60,333 nt of DNA, taken from positions 1 through 60,333 of the forward strand of contig CAUJKA010000463.1 in assembly GCA_963204965.1 (NCBI GenBank). The letters run 5' to 3'. This document shows, in pieces, positions 10,062 through 18,569 of the stretch; the stretch's first letter is position 1; each line of letters opens with the position of its first letter. The notes under the pieces are model-generated. The model saw only the letters and a list, made by a program, of their open reading frames with translations. It did no database searches and was not told the origin of the DNA. The position numbers and the translations under genes are program-made. The stretch comes from Planctomycetota bacterium. Its GTDB lineage: Bacteria > Planctomycetota > Planctomycetia > Pirellulales > Pirellulaceae.

Positions 10062-12752
10062 CTACTTCGTACTCTCTTTGGCGATCAAGTCTAAGTACTC
10101 TTGGCACTTACCAGCATTTTCAACTTCGCCCTGAGCGACACTGGTGGCTTTGATTTTTTCCAACAGTTCGCGTGCCTCAGAAACTTTGCCAGCACGAAAC
10201 AATGCTAGGCCATAGTTGCGACCAAGCGATCGAGAGATGAAGTTCTCGCCATTGGCGCTGGCCTGAGCCACGATCAGCTCGTAGTTCTGCACCGCCTCAT
10301 CGAAACGGCCTGCGTCGACGAGAGCTAGTCCATAGTTGTTCTTGCAAATGAGCAGGAATTTTCCTTCGCCGGACTGGATCTTTGAATAGTGCTCAATGAT
10401 TCTTTCAAACTTGGGGATTGCTTCTGTCGGTCGCCCCAATCCGATTAAGGCGGTGCACTGACAGTTCAACAATCGAAATCTCCAGTCATCATCGGCTGCG
10501 AGTGTTGCATCAGTCTGCTCAATCACAGCTTCGCAAATTGTTAGTGCCTCTTCGCATTGCTTGCGACGAACCATGGAAACGATAACGGCTTCCGTTGCGC
10601 CCAGGGTAATGGGATGCAGTTGTCCAAGCGATGCTCGGCTCAACTCCATGAACTCGCGATTGATGGCCAATGCACCATCGGAGTCGCCGCTTCGTCGTAA
10701 CGACTCTGCGTAATTCAGCCAAGCCGAAACAGTCAAGTCGTGAGCTGGACCAAGTACCTTTCGAGCTCGATGCGCGCATTCGCGCTGTTGTTGGATGGCT
10801 TCCGCAATTTTGCCTTGTTCGGCAAGGGCTAGTCCCAAGTTGGATTGGTTAACGATACCTTCTCGAGTGTCATTCAAACCCAGCTTTTCGCGGATGCTAA
10901 GGATCTCGCGGATTTGACGCTCAGCCTCCGCGTACCTCCCCAAGTCCAAATAGATCCCTGACAATCCGCCGAGCGCTGACAATGTGGTTTGATCAGCCTT
11001 ATTACGATTTAGCAAGTCGATGAATACCTTCTCCGCCTCGCTGGCTTCACCTAAGTCCTTGTAACAACCGGCAAGTACTTCTAGCGCATAGGCAGTTGTG
11101 GAGTGCCCCTTGCCAAGAAACTCCTCAGACTCGGCCAATGCCGAACGAGCCTGTTGCAATGCTTCATCGGGCTTGTAGAGCCAACGATTGACGTTGGCTA
11201 GTTCGATTTTGTCATAGATTTGCGAATCGCTCTTCTTGTCGCTTCGAAGCGAAATCGCCCGCACCAATTGATCATGAGCTTGTTGATAACCGGCGATGCT
11301 GAAGTACATGGTCGCGAGGTTCGAACGCACGTCTGCCTCAATTTGTGGCTTACCTTTCAGCACGACCGATATTCGCGACTCAAGGCCCGCCAATGCGTCA
11401 ATGACTTTGGTATTGGGGTCGCCGTGATGCGCATCGCTCGAAGAGATCATCCCCTTGAGCAAACTGGTGACAGCGACCGCATTGTCGCGTTCCTCGGAAG
11501 CTCGACTGAGGTTCGTGTTTGCCAGAGCGAGGTTTTCTTCGGCGCGAATGCGAAAGTAGTTGCTGACAACCGTTCCGCAAAGCATCGCGACGATCAAACC
11601 TGCCGCGAGTGTCGATACAAGCGGACGTCGGCGAATGAACTTAAGCAGACGACTCGGCGATGAAATTGGCCGCGCGAGCACAGGCAGGTCGTCTAGGAAC
11701 CGTTGCAAATCATCAGCCATCGCTTGGGCGCTTTCGTAACGCTTGGCAGGAGACCGAGATAGGGCCTTCATGCAAATGCTCTCCAGATCACGTGGTATTC
11801 GCGGATCAATTTGCCGTGGCGGTAGCGGGTCGGACGACTCCATGCGGCTAACGATTGCAAATGGTCGACCGGAGTAGGGCGGCACGCCACAAAGTAGATG
11901 GTACAGCGTCGCACCAACCGTCCAAATGTCTGTAGCTTGTGTTGCTGGTTGACCGCTGAGCAATTGTTCGGGACTCGCGTAAGCGGGAGTTCCTGCAAAA
12001 CCATGCAGTCGGTTCGACTCATTTTCGTCGGAGCCAACTGACGCTTCGGGATCCAACACGGCAGCATCGGCGCGTCGAGCGAGTCCAAAGTCCGCCAGCT
12101 TAGCGCGGAAATTAGAAAGCTGGTTCAATTCCAACTTCATCACATTGGACGATTCTCCAGACGAAGCTGAAGACGTACCGCTCGGAGTATGACTGTCGCT
12201 TGGTTCCAGCATCACATTGGCAGGCTTGATGTCGCCGTGGATTACTCCGCGCAGGTGAGCTGCGGCGAGTCCAAGCGCGATATGTCTGGTCAGCCTTGCC
12301 GCGTCGCGAGCTGGAAGAGCCGAGAATCGCGAAAGGCAACTCCGAAGCGTGGGACCTCCAATCCACTCCATGATGATGTAAGAGATCGACGAACTCACCG
12401 GCGAAATTTCGTAGACGCGTACAATATGATCGCTGTTGAGCGCCGCGGCCTGAGCTTCTCGAGTCAGCGAATCGACTCCCAGCCTTGAAGCCCAATCGCG
12501 GTGCAAAATCTTGATTGCGACATCTCTGCCCAATCGTTGATCGACGGCTCGCAGTACAATTCCTGAAGAGCCTTCGCCAATTTGATCGTCCACGACTAGC
12601 TCAGAACGAATACCCGCAAGAAACTGCTTGGCGATATCAACCGTGATACGAGTAGGCAGCGACAATTCAGCAGCGACTTCAGGAGTCGTATCGAGCTGCG
12701 TCACCTCTTCATCCAAAGGTGAAGGCGATTGTACTTCCTTGTTTTCGCTCAT
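10062..12752 (-). CDS. Ser/Thr protein kinase with membrane anchor and TPR domain
   Basis: A Hanks-type kinase occupies residues about 57-330: GEGSSGIV glycine loop, VAIK with Lys81, catalytic loop IHGDIKPANVM, DFGLA, and GTPAYASPEQ. The catalytic loop has Gly where most family members have Arg (HGD for HRD), making it a non-RD kinase, so activation by loop phosphorylation may not apply. One membrane segment (LVSTLAAGLIVAMLCGTVV) at about 375-395 follows, then roughly 450 residues of TPR repeats with paired helices (A-x-x-x-L-G-x-x-x-E-A pattern), predicted outside the cytoplasm. Kinase-TM-TPR proteins are abundant in planctomycetes; partners are unknown. AGGA precedes the ATG at normal distance. 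Confidence 0.93.
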   Translation of the reverse strand: MSENKEVQSPSPLDEEVTQLDTTPEVAAELSLPTRITVDIAKQFLAGIRSELVVDDQIGEGSSGIVLRAVDQRLGRDVAIKILHRDWASRLGVDSLTREAQAAALNSDHIVRVYEISPVSSSISYIIMEWIGGPTLRSCLSRFSALPARDAARLTRHIALGLAAAHLRGVIHGDIKPANVMLEPSDSHTPSGTSSASSGESSNVMKLELNQLSNFRAKLADFGLARRADAAVLDPEASVGSDENESNRLHGFAGTPAYASPEQLLSGQPATQATDIWTVGATLYHLLCGVPPYSGRPFAIVSRMESSDPLPPRQIDPRIPRDLESICMKALSRSPAKRYESAQAMADDLQRFLDDLPVLARPISSPSRLLKFIRRRPLVSTLAAGLIVAMLCGTVVSNYFRIRAEENLALANTNLSRASEERDNAVAVTSLLKGMISSSDAHHGDPNTKVIDALAGLESRISVVLKGKPQIEADVRSNLATMYFSIAGYQQAHDQLVRAISLRSDKKSDSQIYDKIELANVNRWLYKPDEALQQARSALAESEEFLGKGHSTTAYALEVLAGCYKDLGEASEAEKVFIDLLNRNKADQTTLSALGGLSGIYLDLGRYAEAERQIREILSIREKLGLNDTREGIVNQSNLGLALAEQGKIAEAIQQQRECAHRARKVLGPAHDLTVSAWLNYAESLRRSGDSDGALAINREFMELSRASLGQLHPITLGATEAVIVSMVRRKQCEEALTICEAVIEQTDATLAADDDWRFRLLNCQCTALIGLGRPTEAIPKFERIIEHYSKIQSGEGKFLLICKNNYGLALVDAGRFDEAVQNYELIVAQASANGENFISRSLGRNYGLALFRAGKVSEARELLEKIKATSVAQGEVENAGKCQEYLDLIAKESTK

Positions 12753-13179
12753 GAACTATGTTTCCTACAGACTCTTCGACGCTGGCTAATAGGAACATTT
12801 TACTCAAAGGAAACAACCTGTGTTGGCAGGTCAAAACTCCTGACGAGTTTCGCGACCTTCGGTACCTAAACGTCCCGTCCGTAAAATCGGGCGAGACGCC
12901 CGTGCACCTGCTTCGTTTTCAATCCCACCGGCTCGCCCGGTCGGTTCTTTAGGCTTCTCACTACAGATCGAAAGCGAGAAAACTTCTTAATCACTTTCTG
13001 CAGCGGCCATCATTAAGGATTAGTTGTTCCTGTCTTGATTTCCGAAATCAAAAACCTGAAAATGGCGCGGCAACAAGGTGTAGCAGATGAAGCCCTTGAT
13101 CGGCCATTTTGACTTGCGTTGAGTCATTCTCCTGGGCCTGCTAAAAAATAACATTTTGAGCTTTAGAAACTGTGAATTG
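12753..13179. other. 427-base region between divergent genes
   Basis: I see no gene. The segment 12888-12908 (CGGGCGAGACGCCCGTGCAC core) resembles one half of the GC-rich palindrome found at 23969 and 25449 and may be a decayed copy. The rest is probably upstream sequence for the kinase gene and the zinc-ribbon gene. Confidence 0.45.
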
Positions 13180-13731
13180 ATGGCAACTTACAGCGTCAAT
13201 TGTGAATGTGGAAAATCGATAGCCGTGGCGCAGTCCCAAGCGGGAGCTTCTGTCATCTGCGACTGTGGAAAAACGGTTCCTGTGCCACTCTTAAGCGCAC
13301 TTCGTAGAGCCGCAGGAGAATCCAATCGAACAATTATCGAGGAACTTCGATTTCAGATTGCCAATAAAGAGTTGCCCTATGGAAACCTCTGTCCCTTCTC
13401 GGGTAAATTGGCCGACTATATTGTGACGATAAATGTTCAATGTGAGCGTAGTTGGACACGCGGTGGTGAAGATCCGAACTGGCTCGAGATAGGGTTCAAT
13501 GTCGCTTTCGGGTGGGTGGGTGCATTAATCGCATCAAGAAACAAAACTCCCCTCCAAGAATTTGGTCGCGAAACAGTTATTGATTTGCCACTCAAAGTCT
13601 CCGCGGAGATGCGATCACAGGTGATCCGAATGCGGAGTCAGAATTCGTTGAAAACCGCATTGCGTACAGTTCCGATTTACGAGAAGCTCTTGGAACAGTA
13701 CCCCGATGCAGTTGTTTCGGTGAATCCGTAA
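13180..13731 (+). CDS. hypothetical protein with N-terminal zinc-ribbon-like Cys pairs
   Basis: From the ATG at 13180 the protein is 183 residues; a TTG at 13156 would add eight poorly supported residues. The first 35 residues hold two C-x-C-G-K motifs (CECGK and CDCGKTV) that resemble a small zinc ribbon often found at the start of planctomycete proteins. The remainder, including a FNVAFGWVGALIAS stretch that may touch the membrane, belongs to no family I know. It opens a run of small same-strand genes reaching to 16044. Confidence 0.7.
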   Translation: MATYSVNCECGKSIAVAQSQAGASVICDCGKTVPVPLLSALRRAAGESNRTIIEELRFQIANKELPYGNLCPFSGKLADYIVTINVQCERSWTRGGEDPNWLEIGFNVAFGWVGALIASRNKTPLQEFGRETVIDLPLKVSAEMRSQVIRMRSQNSLKTALRTVPIYEKLLEQYPDAVVSVNP

Positions 13732-13768
13732 ACTACAGCTCCTCTTCAGCAGGACATACGAAACCAAC

Positions 13769-14149
13769 ATGAACTTCAAGCCTGATGGATATCCAAGCGT
13801 CTCGCCTTACTTGATCGTTTCCGACGCAAACGAGACTATCCGATTCCTGATACAAGCGTTTGGTGCAATCGAAATCCGACGGTTTCAAGACGAAACCGGC
13901 AGAGTCATGCACTCCGAGATTCGCATTGACGACAGCGTGCTGATGATTGCGGATTGCGCGCCCAATTGGCCGGCTGTACCATCACATGTCCACATCTATG
14001 TTGATGATGTTGACGCCGCATACAAACTCGCCGTGGAAGCCGGTGCCGATTCTGTTCAAGAGCCTACGAAAAAAGATGATGATGACAAACGTGGTGGCGT
14101 CAAAGATGTTGGCGGCACTACATGGTGGATCGCCACCAAAATCGCTTGA
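13769..14149 (+). CDS. VOC-superfamily (PhnB/glyoxalase-like) protein
   Basis: The 126-residue protein begins with YPSVSPYLIVSDANETIRFLIQAFGA, continues with HSEIRIDDSVLMIAD and HVHIYVDDVDAAYKLAVEAGA, and ends in GG..DVGGTTWWIATK. This is the beta-alpha-beta-beta-beta layout of the PhnB-like branch of the VOC superfamily. Members bind a metal and act on varied small molecules or antibiotics, so the substrate cannot be told. AGGAC lies 14 bases before the ATG. Confidence 0.85.
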   Translation: MNFKPDGYPSVSPYLIVSDANETIRFLIQAFGAIEIRRFQDETGRVMHSEIRIDDSVLMIADCAPNWPAVPSHVHIYVDDVDAAYKLAVEAGADSVQEPTKKDDDDKRGGVKDVGGTTWWIATKIA

Positions 14150-14285
14150 GGTCAATAGACGATTCTCTCGGTGGCTTAGTGAACTGCCTTTTCCAACATG
14201 AGACCATGCAGTGGATGTAGACCAAACAATCGAGCGACTAAAGTCACGGATCAAGATTTCACCACCGGTTTCCTGCAGGACGAAC

Positions 14286-14708
14286 ATGACGGCAACTCCA
14301 CCGGCACCACTGTCGCTTGAGAGTTACATGCGATTCGAAACTGAAAGCGGTTTGATTTTGCCGGTCTTTATCCGTCGAATCTACACCGAGGTAGCCGACG
14401 GCGGCTTCGGTCCTGCCTATGGCATCAACCCATTGATGGGCGACGAAACGGATTCTGTGGCTACTTGGGATCGTTTATTCCAAAACGCAAACCACGACGA
14501 ACCCAGAGGGCCTCAATGGCCATCGCACCTCATTCGATTATGCGAGGCTGGCTGCAACATGTTTTATGCAGTCGATATTCGCAATGAGAACAGCCCTGTT
14601 TTCAAGGTCGAGATAACTAGCTCGAATAACGTTGACGACTGGCTGAGCGTTGCTTCGACATCCGTCGTAGAATGGCTCGATCACTGGGCATGTGAACGAT
14701 TGGGATGA
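14286..14708 (+). CDS. SUKH (SMI1/KNR4)-like protein
   Basis: The ATG at 14286, six bases after GCAGGA, gives a 140-residue protein; a GTG at 14211 is possible but has no ribosome binding site. The core S-L-E-S-Y-M-R-F-E followed by LPVFIRRIYTEVADGGFGPAYGINPL matches the SUKH signature (LP..y..~..~nGGfGp.yG). The C-terminal W-L-x-x-W helix also fits. SUKH proteins are known as immunity proteins against secreted nuclease toxins and also occur as orphans; no toxin is visible here. Its stop overlaps the following gene's ATG (ATGA). Confidence 0.75.
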   Translation: MTATPPAPLSLESYMRFETESGLILPVFIRRIYTEVADGGFGPAYGINPLMGDETDSVATWDRLFQNANHDEPRGPQWPSHLIRLCEAGCNMFYAVDIRNENSPVFKVEITSSNNVDDWLSVASTSVVEWLDHWACERLG

Positions 14709-15475
14709 ATCTTTGTAGGGCAAACAAATTGAGAATTCACGTCTTGAGCGATCTGCACCTTGAGTTCTCGAGCTTTTCGATGCCTACCGTCGACGCAGAT
14801 GTTAGGATCTTAGCTGGGGACATACATACAAAGGACCGTGGCTTGCCAATTGCCATCCAGCATGGCTACGACTTGCCAACTTTGTATGTAGCGGGTAATC
14901 ACGAGTTCTATGGCACAGCAATCCCAAAGCTCTACGACAAACTCAGGACAATGACGGTTGGAACAAACGTCTCGGTACTCGAAAACGATCAGGCGATTGT
15001 TGGTAACGTTCGTTTCTTAGGATGCACGCTCTGGACCGACTTCGGATTACTTGGTGCAGACGCCCGAGCCGTCGCCATGCTTGTGGCCAAGACAACCATG
15101 ACGGATTACAAGAAAATACGAATGAATCCTTCGTATAGAAAGCTCACAACCGAAGCAACGTACGCGTTTCATCGAAGCAGTCTGAATTGGCTTGAGTCTC
15201 GCTTGGCCGAACCATTTTCGGGCAAGACTGTCGTGATTACACATCATGCACCCTCCGCTCTTTCGATTACTGACAGTTCAGACTTGATTAATGCGGCGTA
15301 TGGTAGCTCCTTGGACGAGTTTATCAGGGCGAATCCGATTGATCTTTGGATTCACGGGCATACACACCATTGCGTTGACTATCAGATTGGTGGAACGCGG
15401 GTCGTAAGCAACCAACGAGGCTATCCTGGAGAACAGACTGGAAAATTTGATCCGAGTTTCGTAGTTACGCTATAA
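14705..15475 (+). CDS. calcineurin-like metallophosphoesterase
   Basis: All metal-binding motifs are present: D-L-H-L-E near the N-terminus, G-D-I-H, G-N-H-E-F-Y, T-H-H-A-P-S and G-H-T-H-H near the C-terminus. The length of about 250 residues is usual for single-domain phosphoesterases of unknown substrate. The ATG at 14705 overlaps the stop of the SUKH gene by 4 bases; TTG at 14729 after GTAGGGC would place the protein start at LRIHVLSDLHLE, where family members usually begin. Either way translation is coupled to the upstream gene. Confidence 0.88.
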   Translation: MNLCRANKLRIHVLSDLHLEFSSFSMPTVDADVRILAGDIHTKDRGLPIAIQHGYDLPTLYVAGNHEFYGTAIPKLYDKLRTMTVGTNVSVLENDQAIVGNVRFLGCTLWTDFGLLGADARAVAMLVAKTTMTDYKKIRMNPSYRKLTTEATYAFHRSSLNWLESRLAEPFSGKTVVITHHAPSALSITDSSDLINAAYGSSLDEFIRANPIDLWIHGHTHHCVDYQIGGTRVVSNQRGYPGEQTGKFDPSFVVTL

Positions 15476-15543
15476 TCGTCCACCAATGTGTTTCAAACTA
15501 AGTCGTCGATCAGCAGTGTCGCCCTCACATCTCCCACTTAATC

Positions 15544-16044
15544 ATGTTTGATCTTCTCGTTGAAATTGAACCGATGGCCGCGACTGGCTTCGAGCAGTCG
15601 ACGATTGATGCCACGATACAACGCAACATCATGGTCGAACGTTTCCTGGCTTCGCCGATCGGTCCACATCTTCGCTCAATCGAAGGTGCAGACATTTCCG
15701 AAGCGAGTGGCGGCCGATTGCTTGGTACGTCGGCAATCAAATCAGAAATTGACGAATATGATCCGTGTTCGTTGCTATTTCCTCTTGGTTACCTCCCAAT
15801 TTGGACCTCAATCGGCGGCAATGCAATCGTTTATGGGCTCGATGAAGCGGCGTTCTATTGGGCTGATCACACAGGCTGGATTCGAGGCGATTGCGTGATG
15901 CTGCCAGGCACAAATCACGAATTGCCATTCACCAACGAGAACATCCCGAAGGGGCTGCTCAAACTATCTACTGATCCCCCAGACACTTTTCTTGCCGACC
16001 TTCGCAACGGGGACTACACTGACCGTTTAGACGAACTCGACTAG
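15544..16044 (+). CDS. second SUKH/SMI1-like protein
   Basis: The 166-residue protein has a central segment FPLGYLPIWTSIGGNAIVYGLDEAAFYWADHTGW that matches the strand region of SMI1/KNR4 (SUKH) proteins, where a polar G-G-N-x-[IL] is followed by an aromatic pair before H-[DT]. The acidic, low-Lys composition also fits this family. It lies 68 bases after the metallophosphoesterase gene on the same strand. It is clearly divergent in sequence from the SUKH protein at 14286, so it is not a recent duplicate. Confidence 0.68.
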   Translation: MFDLLVEIEPMAATGFEQSTIDATIQRNIMVERFLASPIGPHLRSIEGADISEASGGRLLGTSAIKSEIDEYDPCSLLFPLGYLPIWTSIGGNAIVYGLDEAAFYWADHTGWIRGDCVMLPGTNHELPFTNENIPKGLLKLSTDPPDTFLADLRNGDYTDRLDELD

Positions 16045-16468
16045 TTCAACGGGCGAGAACTGGGGGTAAGAAAATGTGGGTAGGAAAATGGAGCTTCGTA
16101 AGAAGACAGGCAAAATCGAGGCTCGCGTAAAGGCGCGAAGCCGCAAAGGAAGAACAAGCCAGTATTCTGTTCTCCTGCCTTCATTCTTTTGCCTAAAGTC
16201 CTTGAGTTTTCAGTTTGACTCGAAAATTCGGGCTACCTTTGAGTTGGGTATGAAGTCAATTGCGGGCAACTTGCTACGGTCTGCCTATTTCGCCCTCACC
16301 GCTTTTGGCTCGCACTACTCACCACGCGACTCTCCCGCCAATGAGTTGTGCCGTAAACGGTCAAGTAAGCGCGCGGCAGAGTTCGTAACGCGTCCTCTCG
16401 CAGGCGAATTCGCTGCTTAAGTCGTTTGACGTGGAGTAGAAAAAGTAAAAGCGTCGCAGAGAGGAGGG
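16045..16468. repeat. intergenic region with 14-base tandem motif
   Basis: At 16062-16090 two near copies of GGGTAAGAAAATGT / GGGTAGGAAAATGG follow each other. Then comes GCGTAAAGGCGCGAAGCCGC (about 16126-16145), another repeat-like palindromic string. An open frame crosses 16076-16420 but has no protein-like composition. The rest shows nothing I can assign. Confidence 0.5.
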
Positions 16469-16921
16469 CTATAGCGCGCTAGTGGTCTTAGCCTTTTTGC
16501 TTTTGGCCTTCAATTGAGGAACGCCGGTGAGCTGGATAATGGGTGGTCGTTCGGTGATCAAAGTTACTTCGCTTTTGACGCTTCCTTTTTTGAACCAGAA
16601 TGGCGTCATCCATGCATTCTCGCGAATCGGTACTTCAACCAAGACAGTGATGACGGGAGTATCTTCGGTAATCACGGTAGGTGTGACGGTTATCTTTGCG
16701 GATTTAAGCTTGCCAGTGGCTAACAGCTTCGAAGCGCAATCAACAGCATCTTGGCTGGTGGCACCTGGGACGATCGCAAATCTGGCACCTTCGTAGGAAG
16801 CAGTGTCAGCGGTATGCTGAAGCAGGAGAACTCTACTGAGCTCAATCATGCCATAGAAGAACATCATGAGAATCGGCATCACCATTGCAAATTCAACGAG
16901 TGCCGCGCCACGTTTGTGCAT
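16469..16921 (-). CDS. TadE-like pseudopilin protein
   Basis: The N-terminus MHKRGAALVEFAMVMPILMMFFYGMIELSRVLLLQHTADTASYEGAR is a textbook TadE/TadG leader: R-G-A-A-[LI]-V-E-F-A followed by one membrane segment, then A-x-x-A-[AS]-x-E-G-A-R. The 150-residue protein has a basic Lys-rich tail (KAKSKKAKTTSA). TadE-type minor pseudopilins accompany Flp pili, but no tadA/B/C or secretin gene is present here. TTAGGAG precedes the ATG by 8 bases, and the gene is third in an operon with the vWA and TadE genes upstream. Confidence 0.9.
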   Translation of the reverse strand: MHKRGAALVEFAMVMPILMMFFYGMIELSRVLLLQHTADTASYEGARFAIVPGATSQDAVDCASKLLATGKLKSAKITVTPTVITEDTPVITVLVEVPIRENAWMTPFWFKKGSVKSEVTLITERPPIIQLTGVPQLKAKSKKAKTTSAL

Positions 16922-16931
16922 AGTGCGACTC

Positions 16932-18032
16932 CTAATAGGTGATTAACGTAGGTAGCGTGTTCGAAATTGCTTTAAAGGCTTCGGAGAGCTCCGTGGGTGT
17001 GGTCGCGTGGAAGTGCTTTCCATTTCCAATTGCGGCGACCTCTTGCATCTTTAGCTGGTCAGCTTCGGACGAGAACGTAACCGTATAGATCGCTATGTTC
17101 TGAGCAGCCGCCATACTGGCACTGATGCTTGGATCGACTCCCGACGTCCAATTGCCATCGGTGAGGATCACGATAACGCGAGATGCCCAACTGCGAGCGA
17201 AGCGCTTGTCGCTCAGAATAGCCGCGCCGTTGAGTATTCCGTCTCCGATGTTTGTTGCTCCACCGTTAAACCTGAGAGTGTGAACGCTCATGCCATTGAA
17301 GACGATCGAATAGTCCTCCGAAAGTGGAGTATCCTTAGCTGCCAAATCTCCAAAGGTGACCAAGCCAACTCGTTCGCGATGCGCTGATTGGTCGAGCAAC
17401 TGCAAGAGGCAACTCACCGAGCCTACTGCGTCTAACCATCTCGACCCCATAGGCACTGGCATTCCAAAGCACCATCCGGGCGGAGCATTGACCGGAGGAC
17501 AACTTCCGATCGCGGCCTCAAAGCAACCGTAGGCCATGGACCCAGAGCGATCAATCACCAGCGCGACATCCAGTTCGGTTTGTGTACATATCGCAGACTT
17601 CACAGGACGAAAGTCTATGGGTACTCCCATAGTCGGAAAGAGAGTTTGTACCTTTAGCTTACTACCTGTTTCGAATTTAACTGCGTTGGGTTCTGTTGCC
17701 CCTTCGGTGAAGCGATATCGCGTAGTGTCGATGCGCGTTGATGCTCCAAACTTCAACTCGGCAGAGCTAAGATCGAAGTTCCGGTTGTCAAATGTGTTCA
17801 GTTGAATGACTCGATCGGCAGCGGCAATTGCCTGACTGCGACTTCTTGTAACTGCGAGCGCTCGACCAGCAGCACGCGTTGCCACATCGGTGGTAACCTG
17901 CAATTGTGTGCGAGACAGTTCCATGTAGACAACGTTGATACTGTATGCCGCAACAGCCAAGACAACCGGCAGCAGGACTGTCATTAGAACCATCGCACTT
18001 CCATGGCGTGATACGTGCATGCGTTTTATCAT
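16932..18032 (-). CDS. TadG-like protein with von Willebrand factor A domain
   Basis: Residues 1-60 are a TadG leader: a short basic start, membrane segment VLMTVLLPVVLAVAAYSINVVYMELSRTQLQ and T-D-x-A-T-R-A-A-G-R-A. A vWA domain from about residue 153 has the metal-ion-dependent adhesion site D-R-S-G-S followed by later GGATNIGDG and LTDGNW. Six Cys between the MIDAS and the next strand (CFEAAIGSCPP...WC) suggest an extracytoplasmic loop. TadG proteins of this kind may decorate or anchor Flp pili. One base separates its ATG from the stop of the preceding gene (TAG A ATG), with AGGAG inside that gene. Confidence 0.92.
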   Translation of the reverse strand: MIKRMHVSRHGSAMVLMTVLLPVVLAVAAYSINVVYMELSRTQLQVTTDVATRAAGRALAVTRSRSQAIAAADRVIQLNTFDNRNFDLSSAELKFGASTRIDTTRYRFTEGATEPNAVKFETGSKLKVQTLFPTMGVPIDFRPVKSAICTQTELDVALVIDRSGSMAYGCFEAAIGSCPPVNAPPGWCFGMPVPMGSRWLDAVGSVSCLLQLLDQSAHRERVGLVTFGDLAAKDTPLSEDYSIVFNGMSVHTLRFNGGATNIGDGILNGAAILSDKRFARSWASRVIVILTDGNWTSGVDPSISASMAAAQNIAIYTVTFSSEADQLKMQEVAAIGNGKHFHATTPTELSEAFKAISNTLPTLITY

Positions 18033-18033
18033 T

Positions 18034-18450
18034 CTAGTATTCTCCTAGAATGACAACGGTCTCGCGAAGCGTCCTACCTCTGTAAAACCAAGTGCCAAGA
18101 ATCGCGTTATCGTCGGCTTGGGCTTCTACTGTTACGGTCAGGGGATCGCCATAATGCAGACTCGACAGGTCGGGCGGATCTACGGTTAGCGTCACATTGC
18201 GAATGTTACGACCATCAACGATCGAATCACATTGAAATTCCAACGCTTCCAAGCTCATGCCGGGAATAACGCCTAGTCGAGCGCATTCGTAAGCTGCAAT
18301 CGTCAGTGACTGTCGAAGATAGAGCACTCGGCAAGTCTCAATCGACGCCATAGTGATCATGAAAAACAATGGCAGGAACAGCGCGAACTCGACGATCGCG
18401 GCTCCATTCTTTTTCTTGCTAGTTTTTCGAGAGGGTGTTTCTCCAGCCAT
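18034..18450 (-). CDS. TadE-like pseudopilin protein, first gene of the operon
   Basis: From the ATG at 18450 the protein is 138 residues; a TTG at 18522 would add an unlikely leader. A Lys/Arg-rich start (SRKTSKKKNG) precedes AAIVEFALFLPLFFMITMASIETCRVLYLRQSL, the TadE leader and membrane segment, and then AAYECARLG. It is a paralogue of the gene at 16469. The three genes 18450-16469 are packed with 1 and 10 base gaps and certainly share a transcript. Confidence 0.9.
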   Translation of the reverse strand: MAGETPSRKTSKKKNGAAIVEFALFLPLFFMITMASIETCRVLYLRQSLTIAAYECARLGVIPGMSLEALEFQCDSIVDGRNIRNVTLTVDPPDLSSLHYGDPLTVTVEAQADDNAILGTWFYRGRTLRETVVILGEY

Positions 18451-18569
18451 GCCTAAGTCTAGGTTGCATCCAATCAGCTTTCCTAGGATCTGTAGAATCC
18501 TTAGGGAATTGCCGCTATCCAAATCGTTCGGTTATTCAGCCTTTAACGATTACTAGGCGCGCTTGTACG

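Noticed and set aside
13180..16044. Integron cassette array
   Set aside because: Gene sizes and strand fit, but I could not recognise attC-like paired core sites in the short gaps, and the SUKH and phosphoesterase genes overlap, which cassettes do not do.
16076..16420. Open reading frame of 114 codons
   Set aside because: It runs through intergenic repeat sequence and has no protein-like composition or ribosome binding site.
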